DNA from: an uncultured bacterium | GTDB taxonomy: Bacteria > Bacteroidota > Ignavibacteria > Kapaibacteriales > UBA4661 | DNA: 64,000 nt | Reading direction: 5' to 3' | NCBI GenBank assembly: GCA_937899715.1 | Contig: CALCNX010000074.1 | Span: 1 to 64,000 of the forward strand | In this document: positions 25,818 to 34,236 of the stretch, one piece after another | How the letters are laid out: each line of letters begins with the position of its first letter | How positions within the stretch are numbered: the stretch's first letter is position 1 | Program-made: the position numbers and the translations under genes | The notes under the pieces: generated by a model | Databases searched by the model: none | What the model saw: the letters and a program-made list of their open reading frames with translations, nothing else | What the model was told of the DNA's origin: nothing

Positions 25818-26831
25818 ATGGCAACACTCAGATTTGGTAGCCGTGAGTTTGAAAGCTCACAAGCTGCACTGATTCGAGATATTGACCTTTCTAATAGCGC
25901 ATTGGCAAACTTACCATCCGAAATCGGCTATCTCACCAGCCTTCAAGGTTTGGATGCAAGCGATAATGCGCTCAGCTATCTCCCGCCGGAAATCGGCAAA
26001 CTCACCGGACTTCAAGAGCTGCTTTTGGGCGGCAATGAGCTTGCTGCACTTCCGCCGGAAATCGCTCTTTTGACGGGCATTCAAGTTCTTGATCTTCACA
26101 GCAACAAACTCCGCCACCTGCCGAGTGAAATTGCTCTCTTGACGAATATCCAAGAACTTGATTTACATGACAACAAATTGCGTACCATTCCCAGCGAAGT
26201 TGGTTTTATGGTACACTTGCGCAAGTTGGATTTGTCCTCGAACAACCTTCAAGTCTTGCCGTCTGAGATTTCTAACCTTCGCAACCTTCGTCAAATCTCG
26301 CTTGCGAACAATCCCGACCTTGATTTCGGCGACGCGCTGATGAAATTATCAAAACTTCCGAACCTTCGTACGCTTATTCTTGACGAGAACGGTTTCAACT
26401 TCCTTCCGAAAGAAATCGGTCAGTTTGTCAATCTTGATGTTCTTTCGATTAAGCGTAACAACATTAACGTTCTACCGGGCGACATTGGTAATCTTGTACA
26501 CCTGACCACACTGGATGCAAGCGAGAACAACCTTATTGCTATTCCGAAAGAAATTGGCAACATGTCGAATCTCCACTATCTGCACCTCAGCCACAACAAA
26601 ATCACCGGTCTGCCGGATGAAATCGGGCAACTCTTCTATTTGCAGGTTCTGAGCTTGAATGCGAACCGCATTGAAAGTTTGCCGACAGATATCGGTCGCC
26701 TTAAAAACTTGCACTCGCTTGACATTTTGGATAACAAAATCCTCAAGAAAAACAAAGACGAGCGTCTCAAAATCAAGCGCCTTCTGCCGAACACGAATAT
26801 TTCGTGGCTCAGTATGCAAGACGACGAATAA
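25818..26831 (+). CDS. Leucine-rich repeat protein
   Basis: A 337-residue protein made almost entirely of 23-residue LRRs of the 'LPxEIGxLxxLxxLDLxxNxL' type, about 12 repeats from residue ~20 to ~315. An example is LPSEIALLTNIQELDLHDNK. No signal peptide or membrane helix is seen, so it is probably cytoplasmic. Such proteins mediate protein interactions; no partner is suggested by the neighbourhood. One repeat is slightly longer (NNPDLDFGDALMKLSKLPNL). ATG 25818 follows a long open leader that is not repeat-like. A strong terminator follows. Confidence 0.85.
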   Translation: MATLRFGSREFESSQAALIRDIDLSNSALANLPSEIGYLTSLQGLDASDNALSYLPPEIGKLTGLQELLLGGNELAALPPEIALLTGIQVLDLHSNKLRHLPSEIALLTNIQELDLHDNKLRTIPSEVGFMVHLRKLDLSSNNLQVLPSEISNLRNLRQISLANNPDLDFGDALMKLSKLPNLRTLILDENGFNFLPKEIGQFVNLDVLSIKRNNINVLPGDIGNLVHLTTLDASENNLIAIPKEIGNMSNLHYLHLSHNKITGLPDEIGQLFYLQVLSLNANRIESLPTDIGRLKNLHSLDILDNKILKKNKDERLKIKRLLPNTNISWLSMQDDE

Positions 26832-26854
26832 AAGCGCTTCGCAAGAACATTTTG

Positions 26855-26888
26855 AAAGGGCGGAAGTCAAACGAGACTTCTGCCCTTT
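26855..26888 (+). terminator. Rho-independent terminator after the LRR gene
   Basis: AAAGGGCGGAAGTC (26855-26868) pairs with GACTTCTGCCCTTT (26875-26888), with one mismatch and a 6-base loop, followed by TTCG and T-rich sequence. Confidence 0.8.
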
Positions 26889-26990
26889 TCGTTTACACTA
26901 CACACTCCTATTTTGAAGGAGACAGTATTTTTTTCAATAAACTGCTTTTTTATTGCTAAACTCCAATCTCTTGTTGTAAATTTCGATTCT

Positions 26991-27725
26991 ATGAGTACAA
27001 CCACACGTACATCCACGCCAACACTTGCTCAGAGCCTCCGCTCACGATACGACGAAATGCTACACGCCGCTCACAAAGCCGCAATCGCATCCGGGCGCTC
27101 GCCGGAGTCAGTGCGTGTACTGGCAGTCTCGAAGACGCAGCCGATAGAAGTTATTCACGCTGCGTTGGAAGGCGGTATCACGGCGCTTGGTGAAAATTAT
27201 GCACAAGAACTCAAAGACAAAGCTGCCGAATGTCCGCCAAACGCCGCCGAATGGCACTTTATCGGGCATTTGCAAACGAATAAAGTAAAAATGATTGCGC
27301 CCTACGTTTCTTGTATTCATTCCGTTGATTCGGCACGATTGGCGCATGAAATCTCCAAAGCTGCATCAAATCTTGGCAGAACGATTGACGTACTCTTACA
27401 GGTCAACACGTCGGGCGAGGAATCAAAGTCCGGCTGTGAGCCGCATGAGATATACGCTCTTGCCGAAGCCGCGCTCAAAGAACCGCATATTCGTGTTCGG
27501 GGGCTGATGACAATTGCCGCCTTCAGCGATGATGCCGAATTTGTCCGCCCCATGTTTCGCCTCTTGCGCTCGCTCCGCGACGAACTTCGTACGCGATTTC
27601 CCGAAGCACAATTTGATGAGCTTTCGATGGGCATGAGCGGCGACTACGCAGCAGCAATTCAGGAAGGCTCAACGATTATTCGCGTTGGCACGGCGATTTT
27701 TGGCGAGCGCGCGAAGAAAGAATAA
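26991..27725 (+). CDS. PLP-binding homeostasis protein (YggS/PROSC family)
   Basis: A 244-residue single-domain TIM-barrel pyridoxal-phosphate-binding protein that buffers PLP and affects amino-acid homeostasis. Motifs: VRVLAVSKTQPIEVI (Schiff-base Lys), LGENYAQELKDKA, EWHFIGHLQTNKVK, VLLQVNTSGEESKSG, RGLMTIAAF, and a C-terminal LSMGMSGDYAAAIQEGSTIIRVGTAIFG stretch (the phosphate site). ATG 26991 (MSTTTRT) is preferred; the 26 upstream residues are hydrophobic and unlike the family. A TAAATTTC box just upstream is a weak promoter candidate. Confidence 0.9.
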   Translation: MSTTTRTSTPTLAQSLRSRYDEMLHAAHKAAIASGRSPESVRVLAVSKTQPIEVIHAALEGGITALGENYAQELKDKAAECPPNAAEWHFIGHLQTNKVKMIAPYVSCIHSVDSARLAHEISKAASNLGRTIDVLLQVNTSGEESKSGCEPHEIYALAEAALKEPHIRVRGLMTIAAFSDDAEFVRPMFRLLRSLRDELRTRFPEAQFDELSMGMSGDYAAAIQEGSTIIRVGTAIFGERAKKE

Positions 27726-27832
27726 TTCCGAGGAGCACAATTCTGGCAATCCGCTTCTATCCGCCAAATCCGTGTTATCAGTGTTCAAAAATCTTGCAAA
27801 ATAATTTCTATCACACAACATCCTATTGATTC

Positions 27833-28654
27833 ATGACCGATCTCCGCACCCGCATTGCAGAAACGACCGCCGTTCTGCGCTCCGTCACCAAACTCCAACC
27901 CGAAGTCGGCATTGTGCTTGGCACGGGTCTGGGCGGATTGGTGAGCAAAATTGACATCGAATCCACGATTGAATACGGTAACATCCCTCATTTCCCCGTT
28001 TCGACCGTCGAATCACACCAAGGGCGACTTATTTTCGGCAAACTTGGTAACAAGAGTGTGATGGCTATGCAAGGACGCTTTCACTACTACGAAGGCTATA
28101 CCATGCAGCAAATCACCTATCCCGTGCGCACGATGAAGCTGCTCGGCATCAACACGCTCTTTGTTTCCAATGCCTGCGGCACGGTCAATCCGCTCTTCCG
28201 CAAGGGCGACGTGATGATTATGGACGACCATATCAATCTTTTGGGCGATAACCCGCTTATCGGACCCAACGACGAGAGTTTTGGTCCTCGCTTTCCCGAT
28301 ATGTCCGAACCATACTCGCACCGCCTCATTGCGCTGGCTGAAAAAGTAGCGCTGGAGCGCAGTATTCCCGTGAAAAAAGGCGTGTACGTCGCTGTGGCGG
28401 GACCAAACCTTGAAACCCGTGCGGAATACCGTTTCATGCGGGCTATCGGTGCTGATGTGGTTGGGATGAGTACCGTTCCGGAAAATATCGTTGCGCGGCA
28501 TATGGGCATGGAAGTTTTTGGCTGTTCTATCATCACCGATGAATGTTATCCCGAAGCGCTGCATCCCGTGAGTGTGGCAGAGATTATCGCTGTGGCGAAT
28601 GAAGCAGAACCGAAGATGACGAGCATTATGGAAGGCGTGATTAACGCGGCGTAA
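27833..28654 (+). CDS. Purine-nucleoside phosphorylase (PunA/NP-II type)
   Basis: A 273-residue enzyme cleaving purine nucleosides with phosphate. Motifs: GIVLGTGLGGLVSKI (phosphate loop), MQGRFHYYEGYTMQQ, FVSNACGTVNP, YVAVAGPNLETRAEYRFMR, GADVVGMSTVPENIVARHMG and the ITDECYPE end of the purine site. Length and motifs match the trimeric human/PunA type rather than hexameric DeoD. It is separated by 108 bases from the PLP-binding gene upstream. Confidence 0.92.
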   Translation: MTDLRTRIAETTAVLRSVTKLQPEVGIVLGTGLGGLVSKIDIESTIEYGNIPHFPVSTVESHQGRLIFGKLGNKSVMAMQGRFHYYEGYTMQQITYPVRTMKLLGINTLFVSNACGTVNPLFRKGDVMIMDDHINLLGDNPLIGPNDESFGPRFPDMSEPYSHRLIALAEKVALERSIPVKKGVYVAVAGPNLETRAEYRFMRAIGADVVGMSTVPENIVARHMGMEVFGCSIITDECYPEALHPVSVAEIIAVANEAEPKMTSIMEGVINAA

Positions 28655-28685
28655 GTTGTTCTTATTATCCCATTCCTATCAATCT

Positions 28686-29114
28686 ATGGGCAAATTCATC
28701 ATACTTCTTATTGTATTGCTTTTTGGTGTTGTATCTATCTCACAGAATACACTTCAATCCAAGCAAATTCCAACTTCCTTACGCCTTATTGGTAAATGGC
28801 AGCACAAATACGATTCGACAAACTTTGTTATTTTCATAGATAATCGGTGTTCTGATGTCCAAAACGGGGTTCAAATATATACTGAATCCTATCAAGTGTA
28901 TGATAATCAACCAAATTTGCCAGCGAAGTTGAATACTTTTGGAGAATACTTGTGGTTCAATAGCAAAGACAGGAAAGAGAATTCAGTAGCACCACGTTTT
29001 ATGGTTGTAAAGTTTCAAAATGACAGTTGCTTACAGATAGGCTCAGAATCTCCCGGCAGCGCATCGTGTTTCGGCGGAGAATTTGGATACGCCGATTATC
29101 TGAAAGTTCGATAA
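28686..29114 (+). CDS. Small exported protein of unknown function
   Basis: A 142-residue protein with a clear signal peptide (FIILLIVLLFGVVSISQ) and a short beta-type body containing SLRLIGKWQHKYDSTNFVIF, reminiscent of lipocalin-like or META-type 'GKW' openings. I do not recognise a specific family. It starts 31 bases after the purine phosphorylase. Codon use is more AT-rich than its neighbours, which together with the adjacent orphan reading frame hints at a recently acquired or decaying segment. Confidence 0.55.
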   Translation: MGKFIILLIVLLFGVVSISQNTLQSKQIPTSLRLIGKWQHKYDSTNFVIFIDNRCSDVQNGVQIYTESYQVYDNQPNLPAKLNTFGEYLWFNSKDRKENSVAPRFMVVKFQNDSCLQIGSESPGSASCFGGEFGYADYLKVR

Positions 29115-29141
29115 TTCACAAACAGTTCAAGCATCCTATAA

Positions 29142-29315
29142 AACAAAAAAATTACGGTTTCAGGACACGGAAGCAAAGACATAAAAGACGAGATTCCTTT
29201 GCCAAGCGGTACGGAAGCGTATAAGATTGCCGTAGAACAATCTCACGGCGAAGAGTATTTACTTACCCATATTGCAGTCGCTATACCCGACGATAAAAAT
29301 CTTCAACTGACATAA
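29142..29315 (+). pseudogene. Orphan reading frame without start codon (gene remnant)
   Basis: The frame from 29142 to the TAA at 29313 is open and reads like real protein: KITVSGHGSKDIKDEIPLP, then GTEAYKIAVEQSHGEEYLL and IAVAIPDDKNLQLT. A TAA precedes it at 29139 and no ATG, GTG or TTG opens it (only ATT). It may be the 3' end of a gene whose front was lost. Family not recognised. Confidence 0.35.
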
Positions 29316-29341
29316 CCCGTTTCACTATTCAGAGTTATCTC

Positions 29342-30457
29342 ATGCTCAACACATCATTTTCTCCTAAGCGTTTCTCGCTTGTTGCGTTCTTGGCTCTTGT
29401 TTTGACCGTCTTTGCTTGCGAACCTATCGAACCAACACCTGTCCGTCCCGCAGGCGACTGGCAGGTGCAAGCAATCACCGATGAAGCTAATTCCCGCTAC
29501 ATTGAGTACGCCGTCTCTCAGGCAAGTGCGACCAAAAGTGGCGCAATTACACGCCTCACGGCAACGGTTATCAATCCCAATCTTTTTCTTGGCAAAGACA
29601 ACGTGCGTGGAATTGATGGGCGCGTAAGCAAGGTCTATACCTTCCGCGATAATCTCTACGTGTTTTTGCCGGAACAGAAAAAAATCGAAGTGCTTTCTTC
29701 CACCACCTACAAGTCGGTAGCAACACTTAATTTTGCGGCTCAAAACCGCACTCCCGTTGATATTATTTTTGCCAACGCCACGACTGGATACATTGCCTTC
29801 AGTGACGCATCCGTGCTGGGTGTGCTGGATGTTACCAACTTCACCATTCCTCTCGAAATACCCGTCGGACAAAGCCCCGTTGCACTTGATGTGCAGGGAA
29901 ACCAGATTTTCTGTGCTGTTCGTGGTGAAAATCAAGTGGTTATTATTGATTCACGGACGAACTCAGTCACGACCCGTATAGCTGTTCCCCCAGCGCCGCA
30001 GTTTATTCGCCTCAGCATAAGTGGTCAGGACTTACTCGTCGTCAGTGCCGGAGGCGGACGCTTTGATAATTCACCTCGCACCGCGCTTCGGGTGAGCCGC
30101 ATCAACCTCGCCCAACGGCGCGTTACGCAGCAAGCACCCATCGTGAATACTGCCGATTCGACAACCGAAACCGCCTACGGGCTGGCTGTGACTGACCAAG
30201 ATTTTGCGTATATTCCCACGAATAAGGCATTGTATCAGGTGGACGTACAAAACGTCTTTTTCTCACAGAACACGCTGGACGGCTCATTTCGCAACGTGAA
30301 CTATAATCCCATTCGCAATGAAGTCTTGGTGGCGGAAGTGGATTCAGTCGGTATGACCACTTCGTGCATTATCGTAAATCCCCGCAACGGCAGAGACAGC
30401 CTCGTTGTGCCGCTTCCTGATTTGCGCGTCCGACCACGACAAGTCTTTACTAAATAA
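29342..30457 (+). CDS. Lipoprotein with YncE-like beta-propeller
   Basis: A 371-residue lipoprotein. The lipobox is LTVFAC (Cys26), followed by a Pro-rich linker. The body repeats the pattern of a seven-bladed propeller: VSKVYTFRDNLYVFLPEQKK, TGYIAFSDASVLGVLDVTNF, VALDVQGNQIFCAVRGENQV and IIDSRTNSVTTRIAV. These are YVTN/YncE-style blades usually found in surface-exposed binding proteins. It is likely anchored in the outer membrane. The ligand is unknown and the gene stands alone. Confidence 0.75.
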   Translation: MLNTSFSPKRFSLVAFLALVLTVFACEPIEPTPVRPAGDWQVQAITDEANSRYIEYAVSQASATKSGAITRLTATVINPNLFLGKDNVRGIDGRVSKVYTFRDNLYVFLPEQKKIEVLSSTTYKSVATLNFAAQNRTPVDIIFANATTGYIAFSDASVLGVLDVTNFTIPLEIPVGQSPVALDVQGNQIFCAVRGENQVVIIDSRTNSVTTRIAVPPAPQFIRLSISGQDLLVVSAGGGRFDNSPRTALRVSRINLAQRRVTQQAPIVNTADSTTETAYGLAVTDQDFAYIPTNKALYQVDVQNVFFSQNTLDGSFRNVNYNPIRNEVLVAEVDSVGMTTSCIIVNPRNGRDSLVVPLPDLRVRPRQVFTK

Positions 30458-30522
30458 GTACGTTACGATTTTCTTTTCGCAATTCGACATCCTTCTTCCA
30501 CTGTTCAACCCCAACACCCATT

Positions 30523-31476
30523 ATGGCGAAGCACACGAACATCCTGCTGGAATCCGGCACCAACGAACTCGAAGTTATTGAGTTTGTCATTGATTACCCC
30601 GATAACGAAGGAAATTCGATTACGCAATCCTTCGGTATCAACGTGGCGAAGGTGCGAGAGATTATCAAAATGCCCGAACTGACAGCGCTTCCCAATATGC
30701 CCGCAAGCACGGTCGGTATTTTCAATCTGCGCGGCTATATCGTTCCGGTGATTGACCTTGCGAATTGGCTTTATCAGTTCGATAACATCACGCCGGAGCG
30801 GAAATTGATTGTGGCGGAGTTTAACAATATGCGATTGGGCTTTATTGTGAACGACGTGCGCCGTATCTACCGCTTCTCGTGGAAGCAAGTGGAATCGCCC
30901 GACGCGCTCACGGACTTTGGTGCGGACAACACATCTATTATCGGCATTATCAAAAGCGAGGACAAAAATATCCTCATGGTGGATGTGGAAAAAATCATCG
31001 CCGAAATCAACCCCAAACTTGGTATGGAGCAGGTGGAAGACATTCACCACCTCGACGGCACGAACTACACGATTCTTATGGCGGAAGACTCCCCGACGAT
31101 TCGGAAAATGATTCTTGACCGCTTGAATGTGGCTTCTTACAACGTTATTTCCTGCAACGACGGGCTTCAGGCGTGGGAAATGCTGGAAGGCTTCGCGGAA
31201 CGTGCAAAAGCAGGTGAAGACTTGCGGTCTATGGTGAACTTGGTTATCACCGATATTGAAATGCCGCAACTGGACGGACACGCGCTCACGAAGAATATTC
31301 GCACCCATCCTCTGCTCGCTGGCATTCCGGTTATTATTTTCTCATCGCTCGTCTCGGAGGATCTCTTCCACAAAGGCGAAGCCGTCGGAGCTGACGCGCA
31401 GCTTACAAAACCAAAAATCTCGCTCTTGCTTGATACGGTCTTAGACTTGCTGAAAAAATACAAACAAATTCGGTAA
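30523..31476 (+). CDS. cheV: Chemotaxis coupling protein CheV
   Basis: A 317-residue fusion of an N-terminal CheW-like adaptor domain (KVREIIKMPELTALPN, GIFNLRGYIVPVIDLANWL, MRLGFIVNDVRRIYRFSW) and a C-terminal receiver domain (YTILMAEDSPTIRKMI, LVITDIEMPQLDGHAL with the phospho-Asp, ADAQLTKPK with the conserved Lys). CheV couples chemoreceptors to CheA and tunes signalling by phosphorylation. No cheA, receptor or flagellar gene is present in the window, so it may serve a distant array or a gliding or type IV pilus pathway. Confidence 0.92.
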   Translation: MAKHTNILLESGTNELEVIEFVIDYPDNEGNSITQSFGINVAKVREIIKMPELTALPNMPASTVGIFNLRGYIVPVIDLANWLYQFDNITPERKLIVAEFNNMRLGFIVNDVRRIYRFSWKQVESPDALTDFGADNTSIIGIIKSEDKNILMVDVEKIIAEINPKLGMEQVEDIHHLDGTNYTILMAEDSPTIRKMILDRLNVASYNVISCNDGLQAWEMLEGFAERAKAGEDLRSMVNLVITDIEMPQLDGHALTKNIRTHPLLAGIPVIIFSSLVSEDLFHKGEAVGADAQLTKPKISLLLDTVLDLLKKYKQIR

Positions 31477-31517
31477 GTGCTTCGAGAGCAGCCACGAAAA
31501 ACCACTACGCCCACACC

Positions 31518-32045
31518 ATGACCAAACCCGACATCATTCGTGAACTCCATGTGCGGCATGAGCGCTTCACAGATCATGTTACCGCACTGGACGAGCGGTC
31601 ATTTCTTTTTTCCTACAACGGAAAGTGGACAGCCGGTCAGCAACTGGAGCACATTCACCGCTCGGTGAAACCGCTTGTGCTGGCATTGCGTTTGCCTACG
31701 TTCGCGCTCCGTCTGGCATTTGGCACAGCAAACCGCCCTTCCCGCGATTACGATGCGCTGGTGGCAAAGTACCACGCAAAACTCAACGCCGGAGGTGCTG
31801 CCTCAGGGCGCTTTGTGCCGCCGCCCGTTGCTTACTCAGACCGCGAGCGTCTCCGCCAAGAAACACTTGCAACCGTACAAGCGGTCTGCAAAGCGCTTGA
31901 TAGCTTCACAGAGGAGGATTTGGAGCGCTACATTTTGCCCCATCCTTTGCTTGGCAAACTTACTATTCGTGAAATGATGTATTTCACGGCGTACCATGTT
32001 GACCATCACGAGGCGCTTACTAAGCGCAATCTTACGCATCTTTAA
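31518..32045 (+). CDS. DinB-like four-helix metal-dependent protein
   Basis: A 175-residue protein of the DinB/YfiT superfamily. The three expected histidines appear in WTAGQQLEHIHRS and YFTAYHVDHHEAL, positioned to bind one metal. Members act as thiol transferases, maleylpyruvate isomerases or have unknown roles. This is a single-domain form. It sits 41 bases after cheV and 18 bases before pta, so it may be co-transcribed with pta, but no functional link is evident. Confidence 0.75.
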   Translation: MTKPDIIRELHVRHERFTDHVTALDERSFLFSYNGKWTAGQQLEHIHRSVKPLVLALRLPTFALRLAFGTANRPSRDYDALVAKYHAKLNAGGAASGRFVPPPVAYSDRERLRQETLATVQAVCKALDSFTEEDLERYILPHPLLGKLTIREMMYFTAYHVDHHEALTKRNLTHL

Positions 32046-32063
32046 CTTTTGCTACCTGCTTCT

Positions 32064-33035
32064 ATGCCCTTCCTCGACACTCTCTTCGCCAAAGCCGCCG
32101 CTCTTCAGCGCACCATCGTTTTACCCGACGCGACCGATGAACGGACACTTCATGCCGCACGAATGCTTGCGGACAAAGCCATTGTAAATCCTGTGCTTGT
32201 CGGCAGTCGCGCTCAGATTGAAGCACTGGCACGCGAAAAAAATGTTTCCCTCAGCAGTGTGGAAATCCTTGACCCCGCAACATCGGCACATACACAGAAC
32301 TACGCGGCAACATTGCACGAACTGCGCAAAGCAAAAGGCATGACCGCCGAAAAAGCACTCGAAACCATGCAGCACCCGCTCTATTTCGCCGCTATGCACG
32401 TCCGCGAGGGCAATGCACACGGCTCAGTGGGCGGTTCGCTGTCTTCCACGGGCGATGTACTCCGCGCTGCCATTCAAGCAATCGGTACCGCGCCGGGCAT
32501 TGCGACGGTGAGCAGTTTCTTCTTGATGATTTTTCCCGATAAACTGTTTGCCTACGGGGACTGCGCAGTCGTGCCTGCACCGACCGCGCCGCAGCTTGCG
32601 GACATTGCCCTTGCCACAGCCACAAACTTTGAGCGCTTGACGGGCGAAACGCCGCGCGTGGCAATGCTTTCTTTCTCCACGAAAGGCAGCGCCGAACATG
32701 AGTCCGTCACAAAAGTCCGCGAGGCATTGGAACTGGTCAGAAGCAAGAATCCACAACTTTCAGTGGACGGCGAACTCCAATTCGATACCGCCTTCGTGCC
32801 GAGCGTCGGCGAGCGCAAAGCGCCCGGTTCGCCCGTTGCCGGACGAGCAAATGTCTATATTTTCCCCGACTTGAATGCCGGGAACATCGGCTACAAAATC
32901 ACGGAGCGTCTGGGCGGCGCACAGGCAGTGGGTCCCGTCGTGCAGGGTTTGGCAAAGCCGTATTTAGACCTTTCGCGTGGCTGCAAAGCGGAGGATATTG
33001 TGGCGACGGCGGCGATTGCGGCGCTGATGGCATAA
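32064..33035 (+). CDS. pta: Phosphate acetyltransferase
   Basis: A 323-residue single-domain Pta exchanging acetyl-CoA and acetyl phosphate. Motifs: TIVLPDATDERTLHAARML at the N-terminus, GSVGGSLSSTGDVLRAAIQ, FSTKGSAEHESVTKVREAL, VDGELQFDTAFVP, and FPDLNAGNIGYKITERLGG in the active site. It lacks the N-terminal DRTGG extension of long Pta forms. No ackA is next to it. ATG 32064 is preferred to a TTG at 32049. Confidence 0.92.
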   Translation: MPFLDTLFAKAAALQRTIVLPDATDERTLHAARMLADKAIVNPVLVGSRAQIEALAREKNVSLSSVEILDPATSAHTQNYAATLHELRKAKGMTAEKALETMQHPLYFAAMHVREGNAHGSVGGSLSSTGDVLRAAIQAIGTAPGIATVSSFFLMIFPDKLFAYGDCAVVPAPTAPQLADIALATATNFERLTGETPRVAMLSFSTKGSAEHESVTKVREALELVRSKNPQLSVDGELQFDTAFVPSVGERKAPGSPVAGRANVYIFPDLNAGNIGYKITERLGGAQAVGPVVQGLAKPYLDLSRGCKAEDIVATAAIAALMA

Positions 33036-33070
33036 CATCTTTATTTTTCAGCACTTTTTCAAAAAAAAAC

Positions 33071-33313
33071 ATGGATTGGAAACAACATATCAGCACTTCG
33101 CCCGCTATATGCCATGGCAAGCCGTGTATTCGTGGAACACGCATCATGGTTTCGGTGGTCGTGGACAACATTGCCGACGGAATGTCTGTAGAGGATATTA
33201 TTACAAATTATCCCCCCTTGACTGCCGATGATGTGCGAGCTGCGCTGCATTATGCAGCAACTCTTGTACGCGAAGAAGAGATTGTACCGCTCCTTGAATA
33301 CGCGGAAGCATAG
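33071..33313 (+). CDS. DUF433 antitoxin-like protein
   Basis: An 80-residue DUF433 protein: the conserved opening ICHGKPCIRGTRIMVSVVVD is followed by the HTH-like ADGMSVEDIITNYPPLTADDVRAAL. DUF433 proteins are VapB-like antitoxins paired with DUF5615 PIN-like proteins, and such a gene follows after 5 bases. It probably neutralises that protein and represses the operon. The start follows an A-rich stretch without a Shine-Dalgarno. Confidence 0.88.
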   Translation: MDWKQHISTSPAICHGKPCIRGTRIMVSVVVDNIADGMSVEDIITNYPPLTADDVRAALHYAATLVREEEIVPLLEYAEA

Positions 33314-33318
33314 AACGT

Positions 33319-33690
33319 ATGCGCATACTTCTCGATGAACATTTGGGATTATTGAGTCAAGAACTCTTGAATAAGGCAGGATATGATACACAGCGCATCT
33401 ATACAGCCGGAATTGCTGGTGCAAGCGATGAAGAAGTATGGCAATATGCTTGTGCAAAAGGTATGCTCTTGATAACACTTGATACGGATTTTTCCGACTA
33501 CCGTCGCTATACTCCACCGTTTCCGGGTGTATTACTGCTCAGACCTCACAGCAATAGTGCCGTTGCAGTCAACGAATTACTCACTCAGGTTTTACGACAA
33601 TACAACCTCGAAGAATTTCGGAACTGCCTTGTAGTGAGTGATAATAACAAAACTCGCATTCGCCGTTTTCCTGAAAGTTTACCCCCATGA
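33319..33690 (+). CDS. DUF5615 PIN-like toxin candidate
   Basis: A 123-residue protein of the DUF5615/Mut7-C-like PIN group. MRILLDEHLG supplies the first acidic pair, GASDEEVWQYACAKG the next, and LITLDTDFSDYRRY the TxDxDF motif. These acidic residues would hold a metal for RNA cleavage. It is preceded by the DUF433 antitoxin and its stop overlaps the moaD start by 4 bases, which is unusual for a toxin gene. Nuclease activity is inferred from the family, not proven. Confidence 0.82.
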   Translation: MRILLDEHLGLLSQELLNKAGYDTQRIYTAGIAGASDEEVWQYACAKGMLLITLDTDFSDYRRYTPPFPGVLLLRPHSNSAVAVNELLTQVLRQYNLEEFRNCLVVSDNNKTRIRRFPESLPP

Positions 33691-33929
33691 CCATCACCAT
33701 AAAATTCTTTGCCCTCGGGCGTGAACTCGTCGGCACAAATGAACTCCGCGTGGATTTACCCGAAAAAGCCAGTGTTCACGACGCGCTTGAACGCTTGCAA
33801 GCAGAACATCCAAAACTGGCGCAACTGCCTTCTTTTCTCGTTGCGCTCAATGCCGAGTATGCCGAGCGCACGGCGATTTTGAAAAGTGGCGATGAACTTG
33901 CTATTATCCCACCTGTGAGCGGCGGATAA
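33687..33929 (+). CDS. moaD: Molybdopterin synthase small subunit
   Basis: An 80-residue ubiquitin-fold sulfur carrier with the obligatory C-terminal Gly-Gly (IIPPVSGG), which becomes a thiocarboxylate. The start is TITIKFFALGRELVGTN. It works with MoaE to convert cPMP to molybdopterin. The gene is translationally coupled to the DUF5615 gene upstream and separated from moaE by a second toxin-antitoxin pair. Confidence 0.9.
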   Translation: MTITIKFFALGRELVGTNELRVDLPEKASVHDALERLQAEHPKLAQLPSFLVALNAEYAERTAILKSGDELAIIPPVSGG

Positions 33930-33988
33930 GCCAAAAAAGTTGTATTTTGTGTATAGTTGAGTTTTATTCATTTTTTTCAGGCTATGAT

Positions 33989-34078
33989 ATGCAATACATT
34001 GCTTCTCAACAAGGTGCGGCGCAGCTGCCCGTGAAAACACCATCCGCCCCCCCCCCTCTACTAAAGCAGCCGTTATGA
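33989..34078 (+). pseudogene. 29-codon reading frame with C10 tract, probable 5' part of the antitoxin
   Basis: ATG at 33989 opens a short frame (MQYIASQQGAAQLPVKTPSA...) that runs through ten C's (34047-34056) and ends in a TGA overlapping the next ATG by 4 bases. Adding one C (or removing two) in the tract would fuse it in frame with the following 49-codon antitoxin frame, giving a 78-residue protein, closer to usual antitoxin lengths. It could be a slippage site or a sequencing error. Confidence 0.4.
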
Positions 34079-34224
34079 CAACAACAACCATAACGGCAAC
34101 GGAATTACGAAAATTACCCGCCGAAGAACGTTCTGCAATTCTTCGTGTGATGTTTGCTCAAGCCGCAGAACATCTACGACAAGAAGACCTTATTGACGAC
34201 GCAACGGATATTCTTGAACTCTAA
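34075..34224 (+). CDS. Short MazE-like/ribbon antitoxin
   Basis: A 49-residue protein: after a Thr-rich start comes TATELRKLPAEERSAILRVM, a pattern I associate with small antitoxins of MazF-type toxins ('TAEELRKLPPEERRAIL'). An acidic tail (HLRQEDLIDDATDILEL) would wrap the toxin. The toxin gene starts 12 bases later. It may be only the C-terminal part of a longer antitoxin interrupted at the C10 tract. Confidence 0.6.
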   Translation: MTTTTITATELRKLPAEERSAILRVMFAQAAEHLRQEDLIDDATDILEL

Positions 34225-34236
34225 TCCCCCCTCAAA

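Noticed and set aside
28013..28564. Minus-strand open frame opposite the purine nucleoside phosphorylase
   Set aside because: His-rich antisense of a strongly conserved gene.
30505..31308. Long minus-strand open frame opposite cheV
   Set aside because: Cys/His/Phe/Arg-rich composition typical of an antisense shadow; cheV has complete family motifs on the plus strand.
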